A DNA stretch of 64,000 nt from positions 124,001-188,000 of the forward strand of contig NZ_BNBZ01000014.1 of NCBI RefSeq assembly GCF_014656215.1, in the 5' to 3' direction. The position numbers and the translations under genes are program-made. Position 1 is the first letter of the stretch; each line of letters opens with the position of its first letter. Shown one piece after another: positions 45,857 through 53,742 of this stretch. The notes below the pieces were generated by a model that was not told the origin of the DNA, searched no databases, and saw only the letters and a program-made list of their open reading frames with translations. The DNA comes from Streptomyces zaomyceticus. Its GTDB lineage: Bacteria; Actinomycetota; Actinomycetes; Streptomycetales; Streptomycetaceae.

Positions 45857-46140
45857 CGAGCGACGGTTGGCCCCTGTGGGAGGTGTTCGTGCGCTCCCGC
45901 CGCGGGCTGTCCCACACCCACGCGGGTAGTCTCCACGCGCCCGACGCGGAGATGGCCCTGCGCAACGCCCGCGACCTGTACACCCGCCGGAGCGAGGGCG
46001 TGTCGATCTGGGTCGTCCCCTCCACGGAGATCACCGCCTCCTCACCCGACGAGAAGGACCCCTTCTTCGAGCCGTCCGCGGACAAGCCCTACCGCCACCC
46101 GACGTTCTACGAGATCCCGGAGGGGGTGAAGCACCTGTGA
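45853..46140 (+). CDS. paaB: 1,2-phenylacetyl-CoA epoxidase subunit B
   Basis: This 95-residue PaaB begins WPLWEVFVRSRRGLSHTHAGSL (split), has DAEMALRNARDLYTRR and ends in FYEIPEGVKHL. It links the PaaAC hetero-oligomers and shapes the multicomponent oxygenase. Its ATG overlaps paaA by 4 nt, and its stop overlaps paaC by 4 nt (GTGA). Length and pattern match the family well. Confidence 0.92.
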   Translation: MTSDGWPLWEVFVRSRRGLSHTHAGSLHAPDAEMALRNARDLYTRRSEGVSIWVVPSTEITASSPDEKDPFFEPSADKPYRHPTFYEIPEGVKHL

Positions 46141-46874
46141 GCACCCCGGACACCCGAGAGGCCGCCGTGATCACCGGAGCCGCCCTCGCCCTCGGCGACG
46201 ACGCCCTCGTCCTCTCCCACCGCCTGGGGGAGTGGGCGGGCTCCGCCCCCGTCCTGGAGGAGGAGGTGGCCCTGGCCAACATCGCGCTCGACCTCCTCGG
46301 CCAGGCCCGCGTCCTGCTTTCCCAGGTCGGCGACGAGGACGAACTGGCGTACCTGCGCGAGGAGCGTTCCTTCCGGAACGTCCAGCTGGTCGAGCAGCCG
46401 AACGGCGACTTCGCCCACACCATCGCCCGCCAGCTCTACTTCTCCACCTACCAGCGCCTCCTGTACGGGCAGCTGGCCTCCGGCGACGGCCCCTTCGCCG
46501 GCCTCGCGGCCAAGGCCGTCAAGGAGGTCGCCTACCACCAGGACCACGCCGAGCAGTGGACCCTGCGCCTCGGCGACGGCACCACCGAGAGCCACGAGCG
46601 GATGCGCCGGGCCTGCGACGCCCTGTGGAAGTACACGGGCGAGCTGTTCCAGCCCGTCGAAGGACTCGACGTCGATCACGCCGCCATGGAGAGCGCCTGG
46701 CTGGCCTCGGTGACGGACGTTCTCGGCAGGGCCACACTCACCGTGCCCGAGGGGCCGCGCACCGGCGCCTGGGCCGCGGGCGCCGGCCGGCAGGGACTGC
46801 ACACCGAGTCCTTCGGACGGATGATCGCCGAGATGCAGCATCTGCACCGCAGCCACCCGGGGGCGGCATGGTGA
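46137..46874 (+). CDS. paaC: 1,2-phenylacetyl-CoA epoxidase subunit C
   Basis: This 245-residue ferritin-like structural partner of PaaA has LSHRLGEWAGSAPVLEEEVALANIALDLLGQ (split over helices), VKEVAYHQDHAEQWTLRLGDGT and a C-terminal MIAEMQHLHRSHPGAAW. It lacks the full metal ligand set expected of the catalytic subunit, in keeping with a structural role. GTG 46137 overlaps paaB. The stop is followed closely by paaD. The sequence matches the family throughout. Confidence 0.92.
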   Translation: MSTPDTREAAVITGAALALGDDALVLSHRLGEWAGSAPVLEEEVALANIALDLLGQARVLLSQVGDEDELAYLREERSFRNVQLVEQPNGDFAHTIARQLYFSTYQRLLYGQLASGDGPFAGLAAKAVKEVAYHQDHAEQWTLRLGDGTTESHERMRRACDALWKYTGELFQPVEGLDVDHAAMESAWLASVTDVLGRATLTVPEGPRTGAWAAGAGRQGLHTESFGRMIAEMQHLHRSHPGAAW

Positions 46875-47365
46875 CCATGACCGCCCTCGAGGAGGAGCTG
46901 AGCCGGATCGCCGGCGCCGTCCTCGACCCCGAGCTGCCCGTCCTCACCCTGGCGGAGCTCGGCGTGCTGCGGGGCGTCCACGTCACCGGCCCCGGCCGGG
47001 TCGAGGTCGCCCTCACCCCGACCTACACGGGCTGCCCCGCCGTCGAGACCATGTCCTCGGACATCGAGCGCGCGCTCCACGAGCACGGCGTGCCGGAGGT
47101 CTCCGTCGTCACGGTCCTCGCCCCCGCCTGGTCCACCGACGACATCAGCGAGGAAGGACGGCGCAAGCTCGCCGAGTTCGGCGTCGCACCGCCGCGCCCC
47201 CAGGGCCCGGCCGGCGGCCCGGTGCCGCTGACCCTGGCGATCCGCTGCCCCCACTGCGGTTCCACCGACACCGAGCTCCTGAGCCGCTTCTCCTCGACCG
47301 CGTGCAAGGCCCTGCGCCGCTGCATCGCGTGCCGCGAACCGTTCGACCACTTCAAGGAGTTGTAG
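46868..47365 (+). CDS. paaD: 1,2-phenylacetyl-CoA epoxidase subunit D
   Basis: This 165-residue PaaD has an N-terminal MIP18/SufT-type domain (AGAVLDPELPVLTLAELGVL, PTYTGCPAVETM) and a C-terminal zinc-ribbon-like part with CPHCGSTD and CIACREPFDHF. PaaD is thought to assist iron-cluster assembly for the complex. ATG 46868 is used; GTG 46871 would give the GTGA overlap with paaC that is usual in this operon, so the start is open by one codon. paaE follows without a gap. Confidence 0.9.
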   Translation: MVTMTALEEELSRIAGAVLDPELPVLTLAELGVLRGVHVTGPGRVEVALTPTYTGCPAVETMSSDIERALHEHGVPEVSVVTVLAPAWSTDDISEEGRRKLAEFGVAPPRPQGPAGGPVPLTLAIRCPHCGSTDTELLSRFSSTACKALRRCIACREPFDHFKEL

Positions 47366-48454
47366 ATGGTGTCCTCAGCCGCCGCACGGGCCGGATTCCA
47401 TCCGCTCCGGGTGAGCGAGGTCGAACGACTCACGGACGATTCGGTGGCCGTCACCTTCGCGGTCCCGCCCGAGCTCCACGAGGCGTACCGGCACCTCCCC
47501 GGCCAGCACCTCGCGCTCCGCCGCACCGGCGAGCAGGGGGAGGAGATCCGGCGCACGTACTCGATCTGCGCCCCCGCCTCCCCGGCCGGTGAGCCCCCCG
47601 TCCTGCGCGTCGGCATCCGGCTCGTCGACGGCGGCTCGTTCTCGACGTACGCCCTCAAGGAACTGGCCGTCGGCGATCTCGTCGAGGTCATGGAGCCCAT
47701 GGGCCGCTTCTCGCTGGCCCCGCGCCCCGGCCACTTCGCGGCCGTCGTCGGCGGCAGCGGCATCACCCCGGTCCTGTCGATCGCGGCCACCCTGCTCGCC
47801 CGCGAGCCGGAAGCCCGGTTCTGTCTGGTCCGGAGCGACCGCACGGCCTCGTCCACGATGTTCCTCGACGAGGTCGCCGACCTGAAGGACCGCTACCCCG
47901 ACCGCTTCCAGCTGGTCACCGTCCTCTCCCGCGAGGAGCAGCAGGCGGGTCTGCCCTCCGGCCGCCTCGACCACGAGCGACTCGCCGCGCTGCTGCCCTC
48001 GCTGCTGCCGGTCGAGTCGATCGACGGCTGGTTCCTCTGCGGCCCCTTCGGGCTCGTGCAGGGCGCGGAGAGCGCGCTGCGCGGCCTCGGGGTCGACCGT
48101 GGCCGGATCCACCAGGAGATCTTCCACGTCGACGACGGCTCGGCACCGGCGTCGGTCCCCACGGCCGACACCCCCGCGCACGCCACTCTGACCGCGACCC
48201 TGCACGGCCGCTCCGGCAGCTGGCCGGTGGACCGCGGCGAGACACTCCTCGACACGGTGCTCCGCTCCCGCGCGGACGCCCCGTACGCCTGCAAGGGCGG
48301 GGTGTGCGGCACCTGCCGCGCCTTCCTCGTCGGCGGAGAGGTGCGGATGGACCGCAACTTCGCGCTGGAGCCGGAGGAGACCGAAGCCGGATACGTCCTG
48401 GCCTGCCAGTCCCACCCGGTCACCCCGGACGTGGAGTTGGACTTCGACCGCTGA
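47366..48454 (+). CDS. paaE: 1,2-phenylacetyl-CoA epoxidase subunit E (reductase)
   Basis: This 362-residue ferredoxin-NADP-reductase-type protein has the FAD motif RTYSICAP, the NAD(P) motif GGSGITPVLSI and CGPFGLVQ. A C-terminal [2Fe-2S] domain has CKGGVCGTC plus a distant Cys in LACQSHPV. It passes electrons from NADPH to PaaA. The ATG directly follows the paaD stop, with AAGGAG 6 nt upstream. It closes the paaABCDE operon; paaG, paaJ, paaK and paaZ are absent from the window, so the pathway must be completed elsewhere. Confidence 0.93.
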   Translation: MVSSAAARAGFHPLRVSEVERLTDDSVAVTFAVPPELHEAYRHLPGQHLALRRTGEQGEEIRRTYSICAPASPAGEPPVLRVGIRLVDGGSFSTYALKELAVGDLVEVMEPMGRFSLAPRPGHFAAVVGGSGITPVLSIAATLLAREPEARFCLVRSDRTASSTMFLDEVADLKDRYPDRFQLVTVLSREEQQAGLPSGRLDHERLAALLPSLLPVESIDGWFLCGPFGLVQGAESALRGLGVDRGRIHQEIFHVDDGSAPASVPTADTPAHATLTATLHGRSGSWPVDRGETLLDTVLRSRADAPYACKGGVCGTCRAFLVGGEVRMDRNFALEPEETEAGYVLACQSHPVTPDVELDFDR

Positions 48455-48579
48455 CGAACTCCGGTCCCCCGCCCCCGACTCGACCCGGGAGAGCCTCATC
48501 CCACCGGGTCCGGGGCCGGCCCCACCCGGCGATGTCGGGAGACGACCCGGCCAAGTCGGCCGCCGCCATTCCCTTCCAC

Positions 48580-48609
48580 TAGAACCTGTTCTATCTTGAC
48601 GGACCGTCA
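48580..48609 (+). promoter_or_regulatory. KstR-like operator plus adjacent palindrome before acyl-CoA dehydrogenase
   Basis: TAGAACCTGTTCTA (48580-48593) has perfect 6-bp arms TAGAAC/GTTCTA, the motif type bound by KstR steroid-catabolism repressors. TGACGGACCGTCA (48597-48609) is a second perfect palindrome 3 bp on. The GTG of the next gene is at 48643. The rest of the 188-bp gap holds nothing recognised. Confidence 0.65.
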
Positions 48610-48642
48610 GGACGAGCAGGGGCACAACGGGAGGGCAGGGCA

Positions 48643-49776
48643 GTGGACTTCACCTTCACCGAAGAACAGCAGGCGGCCGTCGAGGCGGCCAAGGCGGTCT
48701 TCTCGGGCGTCACGCCCGACGCGGTACCGAGCCCCGCCCTCACACCGGGCGCCGTCTCCGAGGACCTCGACCGACCGCTCTGGTCCCGTCTCGCCGCCAC
48801 CGACCTGCTGGGACTCGTCATCTCCCCCGAGCACGGCGGCGGCGGCCTCGACCCCGTCGCCCTCTGCCTCGTACTGCGCGAATCCGGCCGCGTCCTCGCC
48901 CGCGTCCCCCTCCTGGAGACCAGCGCCGTCGCGATGACCGTCGAGCGGTACGCGCCCCGGGGAACGGCCGCCGAGCTGCTCCCCCGTGTGAGCCGCGGCG
49001 AGCTCGTCCTCACCGCCGCCTCCCAGGGACGTACCGGCCACGACCCCGCCGAACTCGCCGTCACCGCGCGCCGCGACGGCACCGACTGGATCCTCGACGG
49101 CCTGCAGACCGCCGTCCCCTGGGCCCACGGCGCCGACCTCGTCGCCGTACCCGCGCACACCACCGAGGGCGGCACCGTCCTCGCCCTGCTGCCCCGCACA
49201 CACGAGGGCGTCGGCCTCACCGCGCAGTACTCCACCAACGGTGAACTCCTCGCCGAGCTACGGCTCGACTCGGTACGTCTCGGCAGTGCCGACGTCATCG
49301 ACGCCGAGGGCGCCTGGGAATGGCTGCGCGATCTCCTCACCACCGGCACCTGCGCGCTCGCGCTCGGACTCGGCGAGGCCGTCCTCACCATGACGAGCCA
49401 GTACACCGGGAAGCGCGAACAGTTCGGCCACCCCGTGGCCACCTTCCAGGCCGTCGCCGTCCAGACCGCCGACCGCTACATCGATCTGCGCGCCATGGAG
49501 GCCACCCTCTGGCAGGCCGCCTGGCGCCTCACCAGTGGGGCCGAAGCGGCGCTCCCGGCGGCGGGGGACATCGCCGTCGCGAAGATCTGGGCCTCCGAGG
49601 GCGTGCGGCGCGTGGTGCAGACCGCCCAGCACCTGCACGGCGGCTTCGGCGCCGACACCGACTATCCCCTGCACCGGTACCACGCCTGGGCCAAGCACCT
49701 CGAGCTGGCGCTCGGCCCCGCGGCAGCCCACGAGGACGCCCTGGGCGACCTGCTGGCCGCCCATCCCCTCGGCTGA
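48643..49776 (+). CDS. Acyl-CoA dehydrogenase, small/atypical subunit
   Basis: This 377-residue ACAD-family flavoprotein begins MDFTFTEEQQAAVEA (the usual ACAD opening). It has a central beta domain (AAVPWAHGADLVAVPA) and a C-terminal helical domain with YTGKREQFGHPVATFQAV and HLHGGFGADTDYPLHRY, the latter matching the FAD/acyl pocket. The typical catalytic-Glu segment YEGTNQI is replaced (ALGPAAAHEDAL), so it may be one half of an alpha2beta2 ACAD of the FadE28 kind. It starts with GTG 48643. Its KstR-like operator hints at steroid or fatty-acid side-chain oxidation. Confidence 0.83.
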   Translation: MDFTFTEEQQAAVEAAKAVFSGVTPDAVPSPALTPGAVSEDLDRPLWSRLAATDLLGLVISPEHGGGGLDPVALCLVLRESGRVLARVPLLETSAVAMTVERYAPRGTAAELLPRVSRGELVLTAASQGRTGHDPAELAVTARRDGTDWILDGLQTAVPWAHGADLVAVPAHTTEGGTVLALLPRTHEGVGLTAQYSTNGELLAELRLDSVRLGSADVIDAEGAWEWLRDLLTTGTCALALGLGEAVLTMTSQYTGKREQFGHPVATFQAVAVQTADRYIDLRAMEATLWQAAWRLTSGAEAALPAAGDIAVAKIWASEGVRRVVQTAQHLHGGFGADTDYPLHRYHAWAKHLELALGPAAAHEDALGDLLAAHPLG

Positions 49777-49795
49777 GGTCCGACCGTCGAGACCG

Positions 49796-50140
49796 TCAGA
49801 GAACGAACGCCGGGCTTCCGGTACCCGTCACCATCGGGCGCCCGGCACCGTCCCAGGCGAGCATTCCGCCCTCGACGTTCACCGCGTCGAAGCCCTGCTG
49901 CACCAGGTACTGCGTGACCTGCGCCGACCGGCCACCGACCCGGCACATCACATACGCGCGACCGTGCTCGGCGACAGCCTCGGTCACCTCACCGAAGCGG
50001 GCGACGAAGTCACTCATCGGCACGTGCACCGCGCCCTCGACGTGACCGGCCGCCCACTCGTCGTCCTCCCTGACGTCCAGCACCAGGGCATCGGCCGGCA
50101 CGGAAGCCGCGTCCACCGAGGGCAGCGGGGAGAAATTCAT
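49796..50140 (-). CDS. Rhodanese-like single-domain protein
   Basis: This 114-residue rhodanese fold has LVLDVREDDEWAAGHVEGAVHVPM at its start (split) and the active-site loop YVMCRVGGRSAQV, where the Cys would carry the persulfide. It is convergent with the acyl-CoA dehydrogenase. The ATG at 50140 follows AGAAGG. A role in sulfur transfer or redox is suggested; the acceptor is unknown. The J-domain-like gene lies 56 bp upstream on the same strand. Confidence 0.9.
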   Translation of the reverse strand: MNFSPLPSVDAASVPADALVLDVREDDEWAAGHVEGAVHVPMSDFVARFGEVTEAVAEHGRAYVMCRVGGRSAQVTQYLVQQGFDAVNVEGGMLAWDGAGRPMVTGTGSPAFVL

Positions 50141-50196
50141 GGGAACGGCCTTCTCTCGTCGGTACCGCCCGAACGAACTCGGGCGCACGGAAAAAC

Positions 50197-51189
50197 CTAC
50201 TGCACCAGCTCGGCCAGCTCGTTCTCACGCTCGGAGACCTGCGTGAGCAACTGCTCCGCGATCTCCTCCAGGAGCCGGTCGGGGTCGTCCGGCGCCATCC
50301 GCAGCATCGCGCCGATCGCGCTCTCCTCCAGCTCACGCGCGAGCGCCGACAGCAGGTCCTTGCGCTCCGCCAGCCACTCCAGACGCGCGTACAGCTCCTC
50401 GCTCTCGCTGAGCCGCTCCTCGGCCGGCGCGGGGCCGGCCTCCCACTCCGCGGAGAGCTCACGCAGCAGCGCCTCGTCGCCACGGGCGTAGGCGGCGTTC
50501 ACCCGCGTGATGAACTCCTCGCGCCGCTTGCGCTCCTCGTCCTCACGCGCCAGGTCGGGATGCGCCTTACGGGCCAGCTCCCGGAAGAGCCTGCGGACCT
50601 CGTCACTCGGGCGGACCCGCTTCGGCGGCTGCACCGGCCGGTCGGTGAGCATGGCCTCGGCTTCGGGGGAGAGGCCGTCGGAGTCGATCCAGTCGTGGAA
50701 CAGCTCCTCCACCCCGGGCATCGGCAGCACCGCGGCCCGCGCCTCCTGCGCCAGCCGCAGATCCTCGGGGTCGCCGGTGCGCTCGGCCCTGGCCTCGGCA
50801 ATCTTGGCGTCGAGCTCGTCGAGCCGCGCGTACATCGGGCCGAGCTTCTGGTGGTGCAGCCGCGAGAAGTTGTCGACCTCGACGCGGAAGGTCTCGACGG
50901 CGATCTCGAACTCGATCAGCGCCTGCTCGGCCACCCGCACGGCCCGCTCCAGCCGCGCCTCGGGCCGCTCGTCCCGAGCCGCCGCGTCCACGGCCGGTCC
51001 ACCCCGGGACGGCTCTCCCTGAGGCTGCTCACCCTGGGACGACTCGTCCGGAGACGCGGCGTCCCGGGGCCCCTCGTCCGGCGTCTGCCCACTCCGGGAC
51101 GGCTCGTCCAGAAGCCGCTCGTCCTGGGACGGCTCGTCCTGAGGCCGCTCGCTCTCGGGGCCCTCGTTCGCACCCTGGTGCACGCTCAC
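50197..51189 (-). CDS. J-domain-like coiled-coil protein
   Basis: This 330-residue cytoplasmic protein has an acidic/repetitive N-terminus (units like DEPSQDERLLDEPS), a coiled coil (~85-150, RLERAVRVAEQALIEFEIAVE) and a J-domain-like segment with HPD in ARKAHPDLAREDEERKR, followed by an Asn/Ala-rich helix (RVNAAYARGDEAL). A second helical region ends the protein. HPD is the DnaK-contact motif, so a DnaJ-like cochaperone role is possible. GTG 51189 is the chosen start. The upstream poly-purine tract would lie in its leader. Confidence 0.7.
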   Translation of the reverse strand: MSVHQGANEGPESERPQDEPSQDERLLDEPSRSGQTPDEGPRDAASPDESSQGEQPQGEPSRGGPAVDAAARDERPEARLERAVRVAEQALIEFEIAVETFRVEVDNFSRLHHQKLGPMYARLDELDAKIAEARAERTGDPEDLRLAQEARAAVLPMPGVEELFHDWIDSDGLSPEAEAMLTDRPVQPPKRVRPSDEVRRLFRELARKAHPDLAREDEERKRREEFITRVNAAYARGDEALLRELSAEWEAGPAPAEERLSESEELYARLEWLAERKDLLSALARELEESAIGAMLRMAPDDPDRLLEEIAEQLLTQVSERENELAELVQ

Positions 51190-51253
51190 GTCTACGCCCG
51201 CCCACGTCCTCGTTCCGGCTCGTCCCACCCAGCCTACGGTCCTTTCAAGGGGG

Positions 51254-51289
51254 CCTCCCCCCTCCCCTCCCCCTCCCCTCCCTCCCCCT
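51254..51289. repeat. 36-nt pure polypyrimidine tract (G-quadruplex potential on minus strand)
   Basis: An uninterrupted C/T tract on the + strand reads as six or more G-runs separated by single A on the minus strand. It lies 65 bp upstream of the J-domain-like start and could fold into a G-quadruplex. Confidence 0.75.
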
Positions 51290-51395
51290 GGTCGACACGT
51301 GAGGCGCAGCCCGTACACCCGCCCCGGCAGAGCCCCGCCCGGGCGTCGACGAAGACCGGGGCGTCGCCCGGACGCCCAGCCCGACCCGGCCCCGG

Positions 51396-52883
51396 TCAGA
51401 CGCCCGGTTCGGCTGCGATCCGGCCGGAACGGACGGCGGCGAGCAGGTCCGCGTGGTCGGCGGTGGTGCGGTCCGCGTACGAGACGGCGAAGGCGGCGAC
51501 GGCCTCGTCGAGCTCCTCGTTCTTCCCGCAGTACCCGGCTATCAGGCGCGGGTCCGCGCTGTGGGCGTGGGCCCGGGCGAGCAGCGCCCCGGTCATCCGG
51601 CCGTAGTCGTCGACCTCGTCGACCGTGAGCGCGGCGGGGTCGACGCTTCCCTTGCGGTTGCGGAACTGGCGCACCTGGAAGGGGCGCCCCTCCACCGTGG
51701 TCCAGCCGAGCAGGATGTCGCTCACGACCTGCATCCGCTTCTGCCCGAGCACCACGCGCCGCCCTTCGTGGCCCGGGTCCTCCACGGTGAAGCCCGCGGC
51801 CGGCAGATGGGGAAGCAGCGCGGACGGCCGAGCTTCCTTCACCTGGAGTACGAGTGGCTCGCCGCGGTGGTCGAGGAGGAGCACGACGTAGGAGCGGGTA
51901 CCGACGCTGCCGGTGCCGACGACGCGGAAGGCCACGTCGTGGACGGCGTACCGCGCGAGGAGCGGCAGCCGGTCCTCGGACACGGTCTCCAGGTACGGGC
52001 CGAGGGAGGCGGCGACCGCGGCCGCCTCGGCGTCCGGGACTCTGCGGAGCACCGGGGGAGCGTCCACGAATCTGCGGCCGCCGCCCTCGTCGTCGGTCAC
52101 CGGCTCGGTGGACCGGGCGGCGAACCGGGCGCTGGTGTTGTTCCGGGCCTTGGCGGAGACCCGTTCCAGGGTGCCGAGGAGATCACGCGCGTCGGTGTGC
52201 GAGACGAGTTCCTCGTCCGCGATGGCGTTCCAGGCGTCGAGGGCGGGGAGACGGGCGAGCAGTCGCATGGTGCGGCGGTAGGCGCCGACGGTGTCGAAGG
52301 CGGCGGCCCGGCACTCCTCCTCGCTCGCGCCCACTTCCCGTCCTGCGAGGACCAGGGAGGTGGCGAGGCGCTTGAGGTCCCATTCCCAGGGGCCGACCAC
52401 GGTCTCGTCGAAGTCGTTGAGGTCCATGACGAGCCGGCCGCGTGCGTCGCCGTAGAGCCCGAAGTTGGCGGCGTGCGCGTCGCCGCACAGTTGGGCGGCG
52501 ATGCCGGTGACGGGGGTGCCGGCGAGGTCCTGGGCCATCAGCCCGGCGGATCCGCGCAGGAAGGCGAACGGGCTCGCCGCCATCCTGCCGACCCGTATGG
52601 GGGTGAGTTCGGGGACGCGGTCGCGGTTCGACTCCTCGACGGCCCGGACGGCGTCGGGACGGTCCCCGGCGAGGGCGGGCTGCCGGTGCGAGGAGCGCGG
52701 AACCCGCTCGCGCAGTTGCTTGCCTCGCTCCTTGGGCGAGAGCACGGCCTCCGTGCCCCCGGAGCCCGGGGCCTCCCCGACGGCGGCGCGGCGCGCGAAC
52801 CCCGGTACGTGCGGCACACGTGAGCCGTCCGGCTTCCCGTCCGTACCGCGCTGTTCCGGCACCACGGCCCTGGTCTCGTCCAT
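51396..52883 (-). CDS. DUF2252 family protein
   Basis: This 495-residue soluble protein has DUF2252 landmarks: RVGRMAASPFAFLRGSAGLMA, CGDAHAANFGLYGDARG, DLNDFDETVVGPWEWDLKRLATSL, and GQKRMQVVSDILLGW. The kinase-like D and N residues recall the APH fold, so phosphotransferase activity is possible but unproven. The first ~70 residues are variable. ATG 52883 follows GGAGGG 7 nt upstream. The 162-bp upstream region carries two perfect DnaA-box sequences. Confidence 0.88.
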   Translation of the reverse strand: MDETRAVVPEQRGTDGKPDGSRVPHVPGFARRAAVGEAPGSGGTEAVLSPKERGKQLRERVPRSSHRQPALAGDRPDAVRAVEESNRDRVPELTPIRVGRMAASPFAFLRGSAGLMAQDLAGTPVTGIAAQLCGDAHAANFGLYGDARGRLVMDLNDFDETVVGPWEWDLKRLATSLVLAGREVGASEEECRAAAFDTVGAYRRTMRLLARLPALDAWNAIADEELVSHTDARDLLGTLERVSAKARNNTSARFAARSTEPVTDDEGGGRRFVDAPPVLRRVPDAEAAAVAASLGPYLETVSEDRLPLLARYAVHDVAFRVVGTGSVGTRSYVVLLLDHRGEPLVLQVKEARPSALLPHLPAAGFTVEDPGHEGRRVVLGQKRMQVVSDILLGWTTVEGRPFQVRQFRNRKGSVDPAALTVDEVDDYGRMTGALLARAHAHSADPRLIAGYCGKNEELDEAVAAFAVSYADRTTADHADLLAAVRSGRIAAEPGV

Positions 52884-52960
52884 GGCACGCCCTCCCCCGA
52901 TGCGAAGTCCAACATCATCCGGCCTGACCGTACCGCCGCACTGGAACAGGCGTCTCCCCC

Positions 52961-52983
52961 TGTGGACAAGCACCTGTGGACAA
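52961..52983. promoter_or_regulatory. Pair of DnaA-box sequences in a promoter region
   Basis: TGTGGACAA occurs at 52961-52969 and 52975-52983, each the exact inverse of TTGTCCACA. They are 14 bp apart, in the same direction. The pair lies upstream of the DUF2252 gene and downstream of the response regulator's stop codon. DnaA binding is likely in vitro; a function is not shown. Confidence 0.55.
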
Positions 52984-53045
52984 CCGCCGGACCACGGCAC
53001 CTCTCCGCCCGTCCGCACCGCTGTGGCACGGCCCCGCTCTCGCGG

Positions 53046-53705
53046 TCACAAGCCCGCGTCCCGTGCCAGCAGCGCCGCCTGAACGCGGTTCTCGCAGTCC
53101 AGCTTGGCCAGGATCCTGCTCACATACGTCTTCACCGTGGCCTCACTCATGTGCAGCCGCTTCCCCGCGTCGGCGTTGGAGAGCCCTTCCCCGAGCAGTG
53201 CGAGCACATCGCGTTCCTTGTCGCTCAGCCCCGCGACCCGCCCCCGCGCCTCCTCGGCCCGGGCGGCCTCCCGGCCGCCGGCGAGCCGCTCCACCACGTG
53301 CCGGGTCGCCGCCGGTGACAGATACGCGTCCCCGGCGGCGGCCGCCCGTACCGCCCGGATCAATTCCGCGGGCGCCGTGTCCTTGAGCAGGAAGCCCGCG
53401 CCGCCGTGTTCCAGGGTCCGCAGCACGTTCTCCCGCTCCCCGAAGGTCGTCAGGACGATCACTCGGGCCGCCGGCGCCGCCCGCCGGAGCTCCGGCAGCG
53501 CCGAGAGACCGTCGAGCACCGGCATCTGGATGTCGAGCAGGACCACGTCGGCGGCGTGCGACCGGGCCTCCTCGACCGCCTCCCGACCGTTGGCGGCCTC
53601 CGCGACGACCTCGATCTCCGGGTCCGAGATGAGGATCATCCGGATCCCGGCTCTGATCAGCGGCTCGTCGTCGGCGATCACGACCCTGATGGGCTGCCCT
53701 GCCAC
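53046..53705 (-). CDS. NarL/DesR-type response regulator
   Basis: This 219-residue regulator has the receiver with D12/D13, phosphoacceptor D58 in VVLLDIQMPVLDG, T/K in LTTFGE and FLLKDTAP. The LuxR-type HTH at ~155-215 has LSDKERDVLALLGEGLSNADAGKRL and ATVKTYVSRILAKL. It lies 37 bp downstream of the histidine kinase gene on the same strand, so the two form a two-component system. It starts with GTG 53705. Confidence 0.92.
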   Translation of the reverse strand: MAGQPIRVVIADDEPLIRAGIRMILISDPEIEVVAEAANGREAVEEARSHAADVVLLDIQMPVLDGLSALPELRRAAPAARVIVLTTFGERENVLRTLEHGGAGFLLKDTAPAELIRAVRAAAAGDAYLSPAATRHVVERLAGGREAARAEEARGRVAGLSDKERDVLALLGEGLSNADAGKRLHMSEATVKTYVSRILAKLDCENRVQAALLARDAGL

Positions 53706-53742
53706 AGCTACTCCCCACGGCTCCGGTACGGGCGGGTCGGCG

